Source of the DNA: Sphingomonas sanguinis NBRC 13937
GTDB lineage: Bacteria > Pseudomonadota > Alphaproteobacteria > Sphingomonadales > Sphingomonadaceae
Assembly (NCBI RefSeq): GCF_001591005.1
Contig: NZ_BCTY01000007.1
Coordinates: forward strand, 42,566 to 106,565
Length of the DNA: 64,000 nucleotides
Direction of reading: 5' to 3'
Below are positions 17,001 to 26,504 of the stretch, in pieces. Numbering within the stretch: the stretch's first letter is position 1; every line of letters starts with the position of its first letter. The notes beneath the pieces are model-generated. The model did no database searches. It worked only from the letters and a program-made list of their open reading frames with translations, and had not been told where the DNA came from. A program made the position numbers and the translations under genes.

Positions 17001-18273
17001 GCGAATGCGGTGGTGGTTGATAGGGGTGGCGATGATCGCGGCCACCCCCGCCTCGGCGGAAACGCTGCGACAGGCGATCGCGGCGGCGTGGGACGGCAAT
17101 CCCGAACTCGCCGCCGCGCGTGCCCGGCAGAATGCGCTGGCGGAGACCCCGAACCAGGCGCGGGCCGCCGGGCGGCTGACTGCCGCGGCGACCGGCAATG
17201 CGGGCTATGACCGGCTGGGCTATGACGCGACCGGGGTTCGCACCGGTTCGACCTCGGCGCTGGGGGGCGTGACGGCGACGCTGCCGATCTGGACGGGAGG
17301 ACGGGTCACTTCGGCGGTGCGCGCGGCGCAAGGTGATGTCGCGGCTGGGGGCGAGACGTTGCGCGATGTCGAGGCGGATGTGCTGGAGCGTGTGGTCGCC
17401 GCCTATGCCGACCTGCTCTACACCCAGCAGGCGGTCGAGGTGGCGCGGGTCGGTATTCAGCGGCTCGACAGCCAGGTGGCGGAGGCGCGCTCGCGCTATG
17501 GCCTGGGACAGGCGACCCGAACCGACGTCGCGCAGCTGGAGGCGCAGCGGGCCAGCGTCGTCTCCAATCTGGTCGATGCGGAAGGTGCCGTGGCCAGCGC
17601 CGCGGCGGCCTATCGTGCGATTGTCGGCCGCGATGCGGGGACGCTGGAGGCGGTCATCGCGACGCCCGCCGCCTTGCCGCGAACCTTGGCCGATGCGCGT
17701 GACGCGGCGGAAGCGAGCAACCCGCTGCTCCTCGCCCAGAAGCGGCGCGTCGAGGCGGCGACGGCGCGGATCGGCCAAGCGCGGGCGGACGGTGCGCCCG
17801 CCGTCGATCTGGGCGGCGGCTATGGGCGCGGCGTGCAATGGGCGGGCGGCACCGCCACCGGCTTCGACAGTGCAGCCAATGCGGGACTGTCGCTGCGCGT
17901 GCCGCTGCTGACCGGCGGGCTCATCGCATCGCGGGTGCGCCAGGCCGAGGCCAATGCCCGCGCGGAACGGTTCGACGCGGATGCGGCGGCGCGCGGCGCG
18001 GTGCGGGCGGCGGACACGGCCTGGGCGTCACTCACCGCTGCCGAGGGACGGCTGAAGGCCAGTGCCGAGGGGTTGCAGGCGGCCGACCTGGCGTTGAAGG
18101 GCGTGCGCGCCGAATATGGCTTCGGCCTGCGCACGACGGTCGACATATTGGTGGCCGACCAGAGTTACCGCTCGGCGCAGCTGGCTGTGGCGCGGGCGCA
18201 GGTCGATGTGCTGACCGCCCAAGCTGCGTTGTTGCGTGCGACGGGGCGCATGGGGCGGGGGGCGTTTGGATGA
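16993..18273 (+). CDS. TolC-family outer membrane efflux protein
   Basis: 426 residues with a signal peptide (cleavage near ASA-ET at about residue 22). The protein begins the mature part with ETLRQAIAAAWDGNPELAAARA, the usual first helix of TolC repeats, and has two structurally repeated halves rich in long helices plus the YGFGLRTTVDIL motif near the C-terminus. It overlaps the permease stop by 8 bases. It should be the outer-membrane channel of the adaptor/ATPase/permease system upstream, giving a complete tripartite exporter. Confidence 0.9.
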   Translation: MTKRMRWWLIGVAMIAATPASAETLRQAIAAAWDGNPELAAARARQNALAETPNQARAAGRLTAAATGNAGYDRLGYDATGVRTGSTSALGGVTATLPIWTGGRVTSAVRAAQGDVAAGGETLRDVEADVLERVVAAYADLLYTQQAVEVARVGIQRLDSQVAEARSRYGLGQATRTDVAQLEAQRASVVSNLVDAEGAVASAAAAYRAIVGRDAGTLEAVIATPAALPRTLADARDAAEASNPLLLAQKRRVEAATARIGQARADGAPAVDLGGGYGRGVQWAGGTATGFDSAANAGLSLRVPLLTGGLIASRVRQAEANARAERFDADAAARGAVRAADTAWASLTAAEGRLKASAEGLQAADLALKGVRAEYGFGLRTTVDILVADQSYRSAQLAVARAQVDVLTAQAALLRATGRMGRGAFG

Positions 18274-18304
18274 TGGAGTAGGATGGTCTCTGCGAGGCTC
18301 TTTT

Positions 18305-18407
18305 CCCTCCCCCGGCCCCTCCCGCTTGCGGGAGGGGTGAAGAAGGTTGGAGGGGTAGGGCTCTTCTAACACTCCCCTCCCGCAGGCGGGAGGGGCTGGG
18401 GGAGGGC
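18305..18407. repeat. Inverted pair of GC-rich REP-like hairpins
   Basis: Two identical 10-bp stems, CCCCTCCCGC/GCGGGAGGGG, lie at 18316-18337 (TT loop) and 18374-18395 (AG loop). The outer sequences CCCTCCCCC and GGGGGAGGG make the whole unit a larger imperfect palindrome. It lies between convergent genes and may terminate transcription from both sides. Related GC-rich hairpins occur at 43637-43664 and 63924-63971. Confidence 0.65.
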
Positions 18408-18435
18408 AGGATGTCTCACCGAGCCCCGGCCGACA

Positions 18436-18822
18436 TCATTCCGCCGCCCGGTCGGTTTCCGCTGGCCCCGACACCGCCATCGATAGGGTACGGCGGAGCA
18501 GCGACGGCGAGCAGGGCTTGCCGCATACTGCCGCACCCGGGTAGCGCGACTGCAGCGCCTGTTCGTCGGCATGGCCCGAATGGAAGATCAACGGCACGCC
18601 CGCTTCGCGCAGTCGCTCTGCCGCCGGGAACACTTCTCCGTCACGCAGCCGCACGTCGAGGATCGCGCAGGCCAGTTCGGGCTTGTCGCCGTCCAGATGC
18701 GCCAGCACATCCTCGACGCTGACATAGGGGCCATCGACCTGATAGCCGCCATCCTCGATGATGGACTGGAGATCCAGCGCCACGAAGAACTCGTCCTCGA
18801 CCAGCAAAATCGTCTTAGTCAT
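18436..18822 (-). CDS. Single-domain response regulator
   Basis: 128 residues comprising only a receiver domain: acidic pair E9-D10, phosphoacceptor D56 (AILDVRLRD), S82 at the switch position and K102 (CGKP). No output domain. Its start overlaps the end of the HWE kinase gene by 8 bases, so the two are coupled and the kinase is the likely phosphodonor. Small regulators of this type downstream of HWE kinases often act as phosphate sinks or relays in alphaproteobacteria (family knowledge). Confidence 0.88.
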   Translation of the reverse strand: MTKTILLVEDEFFVALDLQSIIEDGGYQVDGPYVSVEDVLAHLDGDKPELACAILDVRLRDGEVFPAAERLREAGVPLIFHSGHADEQALQSRYPGAAVCGKPCSPSLLRRTLSMAVSGPAETDRAAE

Positions 18823-21800
18823 GCGACAAAATGCTCTCCGGCAAAGCTAGGCTGAGTAGGAAACGTCCGTCGACGCATTTCCGCTCCAGCTGCGCGCCCA
18901 ATTGACGGGACGAGGTCTGGACGAGCAGCGTGCCGAAGCCTTTGCCCGTCTCTTCGTCGGGAAGCGTCCCGCCGGTTTCCGCCCATGTCAGGTGCAACTG
19001 CCCGTCGCTCAGCGTCCAGCTGACCGCCAGTTCGCCCGAGGGCTTCGCCAGCGCGCCATATTTGACCGAGTTCGTCGCCCATTCGTGCAGGATCAGCGCC
19101 AGCGGCGACAGGCACCGCCGGTCGACCAGCAGCTTCGGGCCGTCGATATGGATGGTCGACTGTCCCTGATAGGGGGCGATCGTCGCCTGCACCAAGGAGC
19201 CCAGGTCGATCGCCTGCTGTTCGCCCGCAGGCGAAGCGAGCGAATGGGCGCGGCCCAGCGTCGCGATCCGCTCGCGCACGTCGTCGGCCATCTCGGTCAC
19301 GTCGTCATGCGAGCGCGCCGCGGCCGAGACGATGCCGGAGATGATCGCGAACAGGTTCTTCACCCGGTGGTTCATCTCGCGCAGCATCAGCTCGCGCGTC
19401 TCGGCGATGGCATATTCGGCGGTCACGTCGATCGACACACCGACCATCCGGTGCGGTGCCGACGCGGTGACGACCCGGCCAAAGCCTTTGATCCAGCGTT
19501 CCTTGCCATCCAGGTCCAGACGGAAGGTCATCTCGAAATCGCCGCGCCCGGCCATCGCTTCTGCGAGCGCCAGCTCGACGCCCGGCCGGTCCTCGGGCAC
19601 GATCCGGTCGAACACCTGCGCGACGCGGTCGGCATCCTCCTGCTCGCCGAAGCCGAACAGGTGGCGGCCGGTTTCGTCCAGGATCATCTCGCCCGTGCCG
19701 CTGCGATACTCCCACACGCCGATGCCGCCCGCCTTGATGGCGAGATCCAGTCGCTCGCGCTCGGCGGCGAGTTCGCGCTCCATGCTCAGTGCATCGGTGA
19801 TGTCGGTCAGGACCAGCGTCGCGCCGTCGATGCCGTCGCCCTGCGTACGATAGGGCAGGATGCGCAGCGATAGCGTCCGCTCGCCGTCACGCGTCGTCAC
19901 CCGCTGCTGCGTCGTCGGGCCGCCCGCCGCGACATCGGCCGCACCGTCGAGATAATCGGTGTTGGACAGCCGGGTGGAGACATCCGCCAGCAATCGCCCC
20001 CGGTCGCTGAGCTGCAACGGGAAGATCGACCGCGCCGCCTCGGTATAGCTGCGGATGCGCAGGTTCCGGTCGAGCACCACCACCGCGAGGTCGGTCGACT
20101 CAAAGAAGTTGCGCAGGTCGGAATTGGCGATGGTCAGCTGATCGACCTTGGTCTTCAGCTCGTCGTTGACGGTCGACAATTCCTCGTTGGTCGATTGAAG
20201 CTCCTCGTTCATCGACATCATTTCTTCGTTGGAGCTCTTCAGCTCCTCATTCGCCGTCTCCAGCTCCTCGACGGTCGAGCGCAGCCGGTGGCGGGTCAGG
20301 CGCAACTCGTCCTCCAGCGCCTCGATATGGTCGTCGCCGGGCTCCAGATCGGCCAGGTCGCTCGCCTCGATCGGGCTGAACGGTGCGCTGTCACGGAACA
20401 GGAACAGCAGCGATCCGTCGGTCATGGGATCGCAGACGACCTCGACCTTCTGGACGCCGAACTCGGTCGTGACCGCCACGTCGCGCGCCGCGATCCGCTT
20501 GCGCGCGTCGCGGGCCTGGCGGAGCATCGGGCCGATCACCTCGCGCAGGCCGGGGCGCGCCAGCGTCACCGCACTCGATCCGCCCGCACGAGTCACGGGG
20601 AAATTGAAATAACGGCTGAGCTTGCCGAATGCCGCCAGGATGGCGCCATCCTGGTCTACCACCATGCTGGGCGGGGCATAACGATCGACGATGCGGCGCA
20701 TCATCATGCTCTCGTCATTACTTCCCGCGGTGCCGTCGCGCTCGCCCCGTTCGCCGCGCCGACGCGGGCTGCGGTTCATGCCGCCGGGCAGGTCGATGGG
20801 ATAGGAGGGCGAACCCGGCGACCGCTCGAACAGTCGCGCATGGCCGTCGATCGCGGGGAAGAGATGGTCGAACCGCCCGACGCTTTCCGACGGTCCGAGG
20901 AACAGATAGCCGCCGGGTCGCAGCGCATAATGGAGCAGCGGCAGCACCGATTGCTGCTACCGGTCGTCGAAATAGATCAGCAGGTTGCGGCACGACACCA
21001 GGTCGATCCGCGAAAAGGGCGGGTCCTTGACCAGGCTGTGGTTGGAAAAGCGGATCATGTCGCGGATCGACGCGGCGATGGTGAACCGCTCGGCATGCGG
21101 CATGGTGTAACGTTCGCGCAAAGGCGCGGGGATGTCGGCCAACGCCGAGGCCGGATAGCTGCCCTCGCGCGCGATCTGCAGCATCTGTTCGTCGATATCG
21201 GTCGCGAAGATCTGCACCGCCAGCGGCTGGCCGGTCTCGCGCGCGGCTTCGGCGAACAGCATCGCGATGCTATAGGCTTCTTCGCCGCTGGAGCAGCCGG
21301 GTACCCAGATGCGGATATCCTCGTCCGGGTCGCGATGGCGGGTCAGCGGCTCGATCGCCTTGGTGCGCAACGTCTCGAACAATTCGGCATCACGGAAGAA
21401 GCGCGTGACGTTGATCAGCAGGTCGCGGAACAGCGCCTCGCATTCGTCGGCGTCGCTCTTCACCCGCGCCAGATAGGCCGATCCGGTACCGATCCCGAGC
21501 ACGTGCATCCGCCGCTCGACGCGGCGGACCAGCGTCGTGCGCTTATAGCCCGAAAAGTCGTGGCCGACCGCATTGCGCAGCACCCGGCACAGATCGTCGA
21601 TATGGTCGGCGACGACCTCCGCCTCATGCTCCTTGGCTTCGCCCGAGCGGCGCGAGAAGAAAGCGTGGAGGCAGTCGAGGATCTCGCTGGGCGGCTTGAC
21701 GAAATCGACCAGGCCGGTGCCGACCGCCGACAGGGGCATCCCGTCATAGCGAGCGGTCTCGGGCTTCTGGACGACGCCGACGCCGCCATGTTCCTTGATC

Positions 21801-22264
21801 GCGCGCAGACCCGTTGTGCCATCCGCGCCGGTGCCCGACAGGATAACGCAGGCGGCGTTGGCCTGCTGGTCGCTGGCCAGCGACAGGAAGAAATCATCGA
21901 TCGGGCGGCGAAGCCCGCGCGGCTGGACGAAATCGGTCAGTTCCAGCACGCCGCCGCGAATGGCGAGGCCCCGGCCCGGCGGGATGATATAGACCCGGTC
22001 GGCCTCGATCCGCTCCAGCCCCTCGCACTGGCGCACTTCCAGATTGGTGTGGCGGTCGAGCAGCTGGGCGAGCATGGACTCGTGATTGGGGTCGAGATGC
22101 TGGACCACGACGAACGCCATGCCGGTCGGCGCGCGTGCGGGCGTCAGCATTTCGCGCAGCGCCTCCAGCCCGCCGGCCGATGCACCGATGCCGACGACCG
22201 GAACCGGCGCGCCGCCGCGATCCTGTGTCACCTCCGGTGGCGATGTGGATGCGTGGTCGCTCAC
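18815..22264 (-). pseudogene. CheB-CheR-PAS-HWE histidine kinase interrupted by an in-frame TAG
   Basis: One continuous reading frame of about 1,149 codons broken by a single TAG at 20957-20959. The upstream 435 codons (20957-22264, GTG start overlapping the LOV gene stop) carry a CheB methylesterase domain (VGIGASAGGLEALREML) and most of a CheR methyltransferase. The break falls after NLLIYFDDR; the frame resumes QQSVLPLLHYALRPGGYLFL, the normal CheR continuation. The downstream 710 codons (18815-20947) hold the CheR end, a coiled coil, two PAS regions and an HWE kinase domain (NHRVKNLFAI, ILHEWATNSVKYGAL). Downstream domains look undamaged, so this may be a recent mutation, a sequencing error or a read-through site. 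Confidence 0.8.
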
Positions 22265-22821
22265 GGAAAAGCCGCTCTGTCGAGGTCCGACAGGGTCAGC
22301 TTGGCCTGGGCGATGGTCGCGGCGGTGTTGGCGATGGCGGTCAGCGATCCTTCGAGCACCATGCCGCTTTCAGCCAGGATCGGCGTCAGCTTGCCCAGAG
22401 TGCGGCCGAGTTCGGCGTCATAGGCCGTCAGCCGCTCGGGCTGCGACCGGCTGACATCGAATTGCGAGGCGAAGATATAGGGCATGTCGCCGCCCAGCAG
22501 CCGCAGCTTGGACATGTAGAGCAGGTTGACGAAGGGCGAGCCGTCCTTGCGGAAGTTGATCAACATGGTCCGCACATTGAGCTGCCGGTCATTGGCCAGG
22601 AACTCCCGAATTCGCTCGCGCGCTTCGACATTGTCGGCGTCGCGTTGCAGCATTCGACAGTTGTGCCCGATCATGTCCTCACTGGTGTAACCGGTCAGCT
22701 GACGGAAACCATGATTGATGAAGATGAGGGGATTGTCTCCCCTTGCGTCGGCCAGAGCCAAGGCGATCGGAGACTGGTCCAGATAGGCGGCCAGATGGCC
22801 CGGGATCTCGATTTGGTTCAC
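22261..22821 (-). CDS. LOV-domain (PAS) photosensory protein
   Basis: 186 residues from a GTG start; a longer TTG-started version reaches 22872. Residues 10-125 form a LOV/PAS domain with the flavin-adduct motif GHNCRMLQRDADN (photoactive C55) and the later FRKDGSPFVNLLYMSKL segment. A short helical C-terminus follows, without kinase or DNA-binding domain. Its stop overlaps the start of the CheB-CheR-HWE gene (GTGA), so a blue-light input to that kinase is a reasonable inference. The choice of start is uncertain; a GAGGAG stretch lies about 10 bases before the GTG. Confidence 0.8.
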   Translation of the reverse strand: MNQIEIPGHLAAYLDQSPIALALADARGDNPLIFINHGFRQLTGYTSEDMIGHNCRMLQRDADNVEARERIREFLANDRQLNVRTMLINFRKDGSPFVNLLYMSKLRLLGGDMPYIFASQFDVSRSQPERLTAYDAELGRTLGKLTPILAESGMVLEGSLTAIANTAATIAQAKLTLSDLDRAAFP

Positions 22822-22955
22822 AAAATATCTGGCTCCTCGCCGCGCATTCGCATGGCGTCCGTCCCTCCGCAAGGGCCGAGATGACCGGCTGTCCCCGAAA
22901 TGATCACGCGGCGCTCAACCCGCCAGCCCGCTTTCGCGTTCCCGGACGGGTGCCC

Positions 22956-24878
22956 TCAGCGCAGCCCCGTGACGATGGGCGAGGGGGCGGGCACCGGGCG
23001 CGAGCCCAGCCAGGCTTGGCGGAAGCGCGCCTGCTCGGGCGTCAGCGCCTGGCCGAGCCCCTCATTGCGTACGATCTCCATCATCGGATCGGCGGCCAGG
23101 GTCAGCGTCCCGCTCCGCTCGCCGCCGCGCTGGCGGTAGACGATCGCCAGTCTGTCCCCCGGGGCATGACGGTCGAGCAGCGCGGCCCAGTCCTCTGGCG
23201 TGGTCACGGGCGCGCCGTCGACGCTGACGATCTGGTCGCCCTTGTCGAGCCCGGCCTCGTAAAAGGGCGTGCCCGGCGCGGTCGGCGTGGCCAGCGACAG
23301 GCCCGCATCGCCCTTGATCGGGCTGGGTCCCGCCCAGGCCTTGGCCGGTCGCGCGGCGCGCAGGGTCAGCCCCGCCTGTGCGAGCAGCGGCGCGAAGTCG
23401 GGCAGGCCGCTGGCGGTCACGCTGCGCGCAAAGAAGCGGTCGGCAAAGGCCTGGTCCCCGGTCACCTGCGCCAGCGCGACACGCAGGTCGTCTGGGCGAT
23501 AGCTGCGCTCCGGGTTGCCGTGGTTGCGCCACAGCTGGCGCATATAGTCGTCGAGCGACAGCTGCGGGAAATGCTGGCGCAACTCCAGGTCCAGCGCCAG
23601 CGCGATGACCGCGCCGTATGGATAATAGGAAACGAAGATATTGGGATTGGTCGGGTCGATCGACTGGGCCGCATCGACGAAGGGGGCGCGCAGGCTCATC
23701 TCCTGCGGCCCGCCATAGCGCCGGGCCGGCGTGTTGATCAGGCCGTTCAGCGTCCCCGACAATTGCTTGATGTAATCGTCCAGTGGCATCACGCCCGCAC
23801 GCACCACCGCCAGCGGCCCGTAATATTGGGTGAAGCCCTCGGCCAGCCACAGCGACGGCGTGGCGTTCGCGCGGGTGAAGTCGAACGGCTCCAGCTCGGC
23901 GGGGCGGATGCGCTCGACATTCCAGGCGTGGAAGAATTCGTGGCTGAGCGTCTGGATCTGCGAAAAATCGGCGGCGGCCAGCGATCGCGCTTGGCTGATC
24001 ACTGTGGAGTTGCGATGCTCCATGCCGTCGCCGCTGATCTGCGGCATGTAATCGGCCAGGAAGGTGTAGGTGCCATAATCGAAGGGCGGCGGCGCACTGA
24101 AGACGGCGATATGCTGCGCGACGACCTTTTGCGCCATGGCGGCGAACCGGTCGAGATCGGCGGGCGTCCCGTTATGATGCACGGTCAGGCGAATGCTGTA
24201 GCGTTTCGCGCCGTCCGCCACCGTCCAACTGCGCGCGTCCCAGGCGGACAGCTCGACGGGGCTGTCGATGAAATATTGCAGGTCGCGTGCGGTGAAGACA
24301 TTGGCATCGTCGGTCGGCACCATCTGCGTCGCGATCTTCCAGCCCGGCGCGGGGTGGAAGCGGACGCGCACCGGCCGCGCGTCCTGACCCACCGCCCACA
24401 GGAAGGTGGCGGGGATATTCAGCCGCGCATGGGTCGGATCGATCTGCGCATAGGTGCCGTCGCCCCGGTCGCCGAACAGCGTGTAGCGGACGGTCACCGT
24501 GCCATCATGCGCGAGCACGGTCCAGCCATAAGGATCGGTGCGCTGGACGGTCAGCGGACGGCCCGCCCCATCGACGGCGGAGACCGAATAGACGTTCTTG
24601 GCGAACTCGTGCAGCGCATAGCGTCCAGGCGAGGAGCGCGCCATCTGAAAGCGCACCGGACCGGCGGGAAGGTCGCGATAGGTGACGCTGACCTGCGCCT
24701 CGTGATGCTGCGCGCGCGGAAAGGCGATGTCGTAGTCAACCGCGGTCGGCGCGGTCTTGGTGGGAGCCTGGGTGGCGGGAGCGGAAGGGACGGTCTGGGC
24801 CAGAACAGGCTGCATCGCCGTGCTGGTCAGAGCCAAAGCCGCCATCATCGCCAGTCGCCGCATTCCCATATCCCTCAA
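22956..24878 (-). CDS. M61-family metallopeptidase with PDZ domain
   Basis: 640 residues with a signal peptide (cleavage near VLA-QT, about residue 27). An N-terminal beta-rich M61 domain is followed by the zinc-binding motif HEFFH (residues 313-317) in SHEFFHAWNVERIRP, the downstream glutamate in LAEGFTQYYG (about residue 350), and a C-terminal PDZ domain (YEAGLDKGDQIVSVDG). This is the glycyl-aminopeptidase group; the protein should act in the periplasm. ATGs at codons 4 and 6 are alternative starts. It is a single transcription unit between the LOV cluster and tRNA-Cys. Confidence 0.92.
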   Translation of the reverse strand: MRDMGMRRLAMMAALALTSTAMQPVLAQTVPSAPATQAPTKTAPTAVDYDIAFPRAQHHEAQVSVTYRDLPAGPVRFQMARSSPGRYALHEFAKNVYSVSAVDGAGRPLTVQRTDPYGWTVLAHDGTVTVRYTLFGDRGDGTYAQIDPTHARLNIPATFLWAVGQDARPVRVRFHPAPGWKIATQMVPTDDANVFTARDLQYFIDSPVELSAWDARSWTVADGAKRYSIRLTVHHNGTPADLDRFAAMAQKVVAQHIAVFSAPPPFDYGTYTFLADYMPQISGDGMEHRNSTVISQARSLAAADFSQIQTLSHEFFHAWNVERIRPAELEPFDFTRANATPSLWLAEGFTQYYGPLAVVRAGVMPLDDYIKQLSGTLNGLINTPARRYGGPQEMSLRAPFVDAAQSIDPTNPNIFVSYYPYGAVIALALDLELRQHFPQLSLDDYMRQLWRNHGNPERSYRPDDLRVALAQVTGDQAFADRFFARSVTASGLPDFAPLLAQAGLTLRAARPAKAWAGPSPIKGDAGLSLATPTAPGTPFYEAGLDKGDQIVSVDGAPVTTPEDWAALLDRHAPGDRLAIVYRQRGGERSGTLTLAADPMMEIVRNEGLGQALTPEQARFRQAWLGSRPVPAPSPIVTGLR

Positions 24879-25032
24879 GCCCGTCGAAGCGGCGACTTAG
24901 GCATGGAGCCTAGGCACGGTCCACCGCTTTTCGCGGACAGGCGGGACATGATTGCGAATCACGAGGATGCCCCGGCTCTCGCCAAGCCATTGGCCAACAC
25001 GGCCATAGGGTCCGGTAATGTCAGGAAAAACC

Positions 25033-25106
25033 TGGAGGCGCGACCGGGAATCGAACCCGGGTGCAAGGATTTGCAGTCCTCTGCGTCACCACTCCGCCAT
25101 CGCGCC
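25033..25106 (-). tRNA. tRNA-Cys (GCA)
   Basis: The minus strand folds as a 74-nt tRNA with acceptor GGCGCGA/TCGCGCC, anticodon arm GAGGA-CTGCAAA-TCCTT (anticodon GCA), T arm CCCGG-GTTCGAT-TCCCGG and an encoded CCA end. It is the attachment site of the element to its right; the 38 bases at its 5' side are duplicated at 35107-35144. Confidence 0.95.
25069..25106. repeat. Element attachment site, tRNA-proximal copy (38 bp)
   Basis: Bases 25069-25106 are identical to 35107-35144. They cover the 5' half of tRNA-Cys from the anticodon loop to the 5' end. Flanking bases differ on both sides, which defines the limits. Confidence 0.92.
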
Positions 25107-25115
25107 GTGGCCGCG

Positions 25116-25144
25116 CAAATGCTGGGGTTTTCGCCTCCCGTCAA
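25116..25144 (-). promoter_or_regulatory. Element-supplied promoter for tRNA-Cys
   Basis: Upstream of the tRNA on the minus strand TTGACG (25139-25144) and CATTTG (25116-25121) are spaced 17 bp, with the -10 box 9 bases before the tRNA 5' end. This DNA lies inside the element. A similar TGTTGACG box lies beyond the other repeat copy (35187-35192), presumably the original tRNA promoter. Confidence 0.5.
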
Positions 25145-25151
25145 CACCCGA

Positions 25152-25184
25152 GTTCGCACTTTTCTGTGGGTGGTTCGCACTTTT
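25152..25184. promoter_or_regulatory. Possible integrase arm-type sites, left end
   Basis: GTTCGCACTTTT occurs twice in direct orientation, at 25152-25163 and 25173-25184 (21-bp period), between the attachment repeat and the integrase gene. The core GTTCGCA recurs near the right attachment site at 35014-35020 and, inverted, at 35071-35077. Confidence 0.45.
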
Positions 25185-25190
25185 GCCATT

Positions 25191-26240
25191 TCAAGCACCT
25201 CGTGCGCCCTCCATTTTTTCGACGGCCGAACGCGCGGCAATGCGCTGGGAGGCGTATTTCATGGCCATCTTGAATGTCGAATGCCCCAGCACCGATTCTA
25301 TTTCGGCAACCGTGCAGCCAGCTTCCTCCATGCGCGATCCAGCCGCGTAGCGGAGGCCATGGATCGATCGACCGTTGGGCATCTCCTTCATGCCGTAGAG
25401 CGCTTGCCTGATCGCCTGGGAGAGGCTGTTGGCGGTGAATGCCTTGCCGGTCACCGTCGTGCACACGACAACGCCTCGCGCACTCCGTCGCAGCTGCTCC
25501 AGATGATTGCGCAATGCCGTATGGCAGGCGATGTCGAGCATCGCGCCAGTCTTGCTTTGCCTGACCCGCACGACACCGCCCTGAAACTGCTGCCAGGTCA
25601 TTCGCACGATATCTTCCCGACGCTGACCGGTATAAAGCGCGATCATCACAGGCGTGACCAAGTGGGGCGGGCAAAGCGATAGAAACAGCTCCACCTCCGC
25701 ATCCGACCAGACGACGTATTGCTTCTTGCCACCCTTGGGCTTCAATTCCTTGATACCCTTGGCGGGGTTCAGGCCTTCCGGCACCAAGCTGTTTTCATCA
25801 GCCCAGCTGTAGAGGCGGCTGACCATTTGCTTGATCTTATGGGCCTTGCGGGTGTTCGCGGCGTGATCATCGCGGACGGCTTTAATCATAGCCCGCGTGG
25901 TGAAGCGATATTGTTGGTCGCCTAGCTCCTCGTCGATAAGTCGGAGGGTGCTGGAATAGTCCTTCTGCGTCGCGTCCGCGAGGCTCTTGAACTCGACACT
26001 TCGTTCGTACTTGCGGATCAGCCAGGCAAAGCTGCCCCGATCGACAGACCCTGCTGGCTTGCCGATCAGCTCGACCAGCTCCGCGTATTTGCGCAGGAAC
26101 GGTCCCTCGCCAGGCGCGCCGGGCAGGGGGACCCGCCCGACGACGGGATGCCGAAAGTACCAGTATTTGCCCTTCTTGGGGCCATCCAGGTACTTCAGCT
26201 TCTTATCCCGGCCAGCCGCCGGCTTTTTAGCTCCGACCAT
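25191..26240 (-). CDS. int: Tyrosine-type site-specific integrase
   Basis: 349 residues from the ATG at 26240; a longer form reaches 26303 but overlaps more of the upstream gene. An N-terminal SAM-like core-binding region (about 65-165) precedes the catalytic domain with the conserved residues in GQRRED (Arg, about 207), HGLRYAAGSRM (H294, R297), LGHST (H320) and the nucleophile Y329 in MAMKYASQ. All catalytic residues are present, so it is probably active. It ends 84 bp from the attachment repeat in tRNA-Cys and overlaps the excisionase-like gene by 14 bases. Confidence 0.93.
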   Translation of the reverse strand: MVGAKKPAAGRDKKLKYLDGPKKGKYWYFRHPVVGRVPLPGAPGEGPFLRKYAELVELIGKPAGSVDRGSFAWLIRKYERSVEFKSLADATQKDYSSTLRLIDEELGDQQYRFTTRAMIKAVRDDHAANTRKAHKIKQMVSRLYSWADENSLVPEGLNPAKGIKELKPKGGKKQYVVWSDAEVELFLSLCPPHLVTPVMIALYTGQRREDIVRMTWQQFQGGVVRVRQSKTGAMLDIACHTALRNHLEQLRRSARGVVVCTTVTGKAFTANSLSQAIRQALYGMKEMPNGRSIHGLRYAAGSRMEEAGCTVAEIESVLGHSTFKMAMKYASQRIAARSAVEKMEGARGA

Positions 26241-26499
26241 TCCTGCGCCGCGCGAGGAACGCGCGCTCCTGGTCGACGGCTGCACGCTCTGCGTCGACGC
26301 CATCGATCGGCTGTCCGCCCATGCGATCAGCGAAGATGTCCAGCGACCGCCGGTCGTACAGAACCTTGCGACCGCGTTCGATCGGCACGATCCCCAGGAG
26401 GCGAAACGTGTTTTCGCTCATGCTGTAATATGCGGCTGCCATGGCGATGGGCATCAGCCTGGGCCAGTCGGGCAGGTTTTTGCGGTTGTCGTCCGTCAT
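26227..26499 (-). CDS. AlpA/excisionase-like DNA-binding protein
   Basis: 90 residues. The central segment MAAAYYSMSENTFRLLGIVP followed by GRKVLYDRRSLDIFADRM has the layout of the small winged-helix proteins (AlpA/Xis type) that control excision. It immediately precedes the integrase gene and overlaps it by 14 bases, so it is probably the directionality factor or an integrase regulator. The assignment rests on fold-like pattern and position only. Confidence 0.7.
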   Translation of the reverse strand: MTDDNRKNLPDWPRLMPIAMAAAYYSMSENTFRLLGIVPIERGRKVLYDRRSLDIFADRMGGQPIDGVDAERAAVDQERAFLARRRNGRS

Positions 26500-26504
26500 A
26501 CCCC

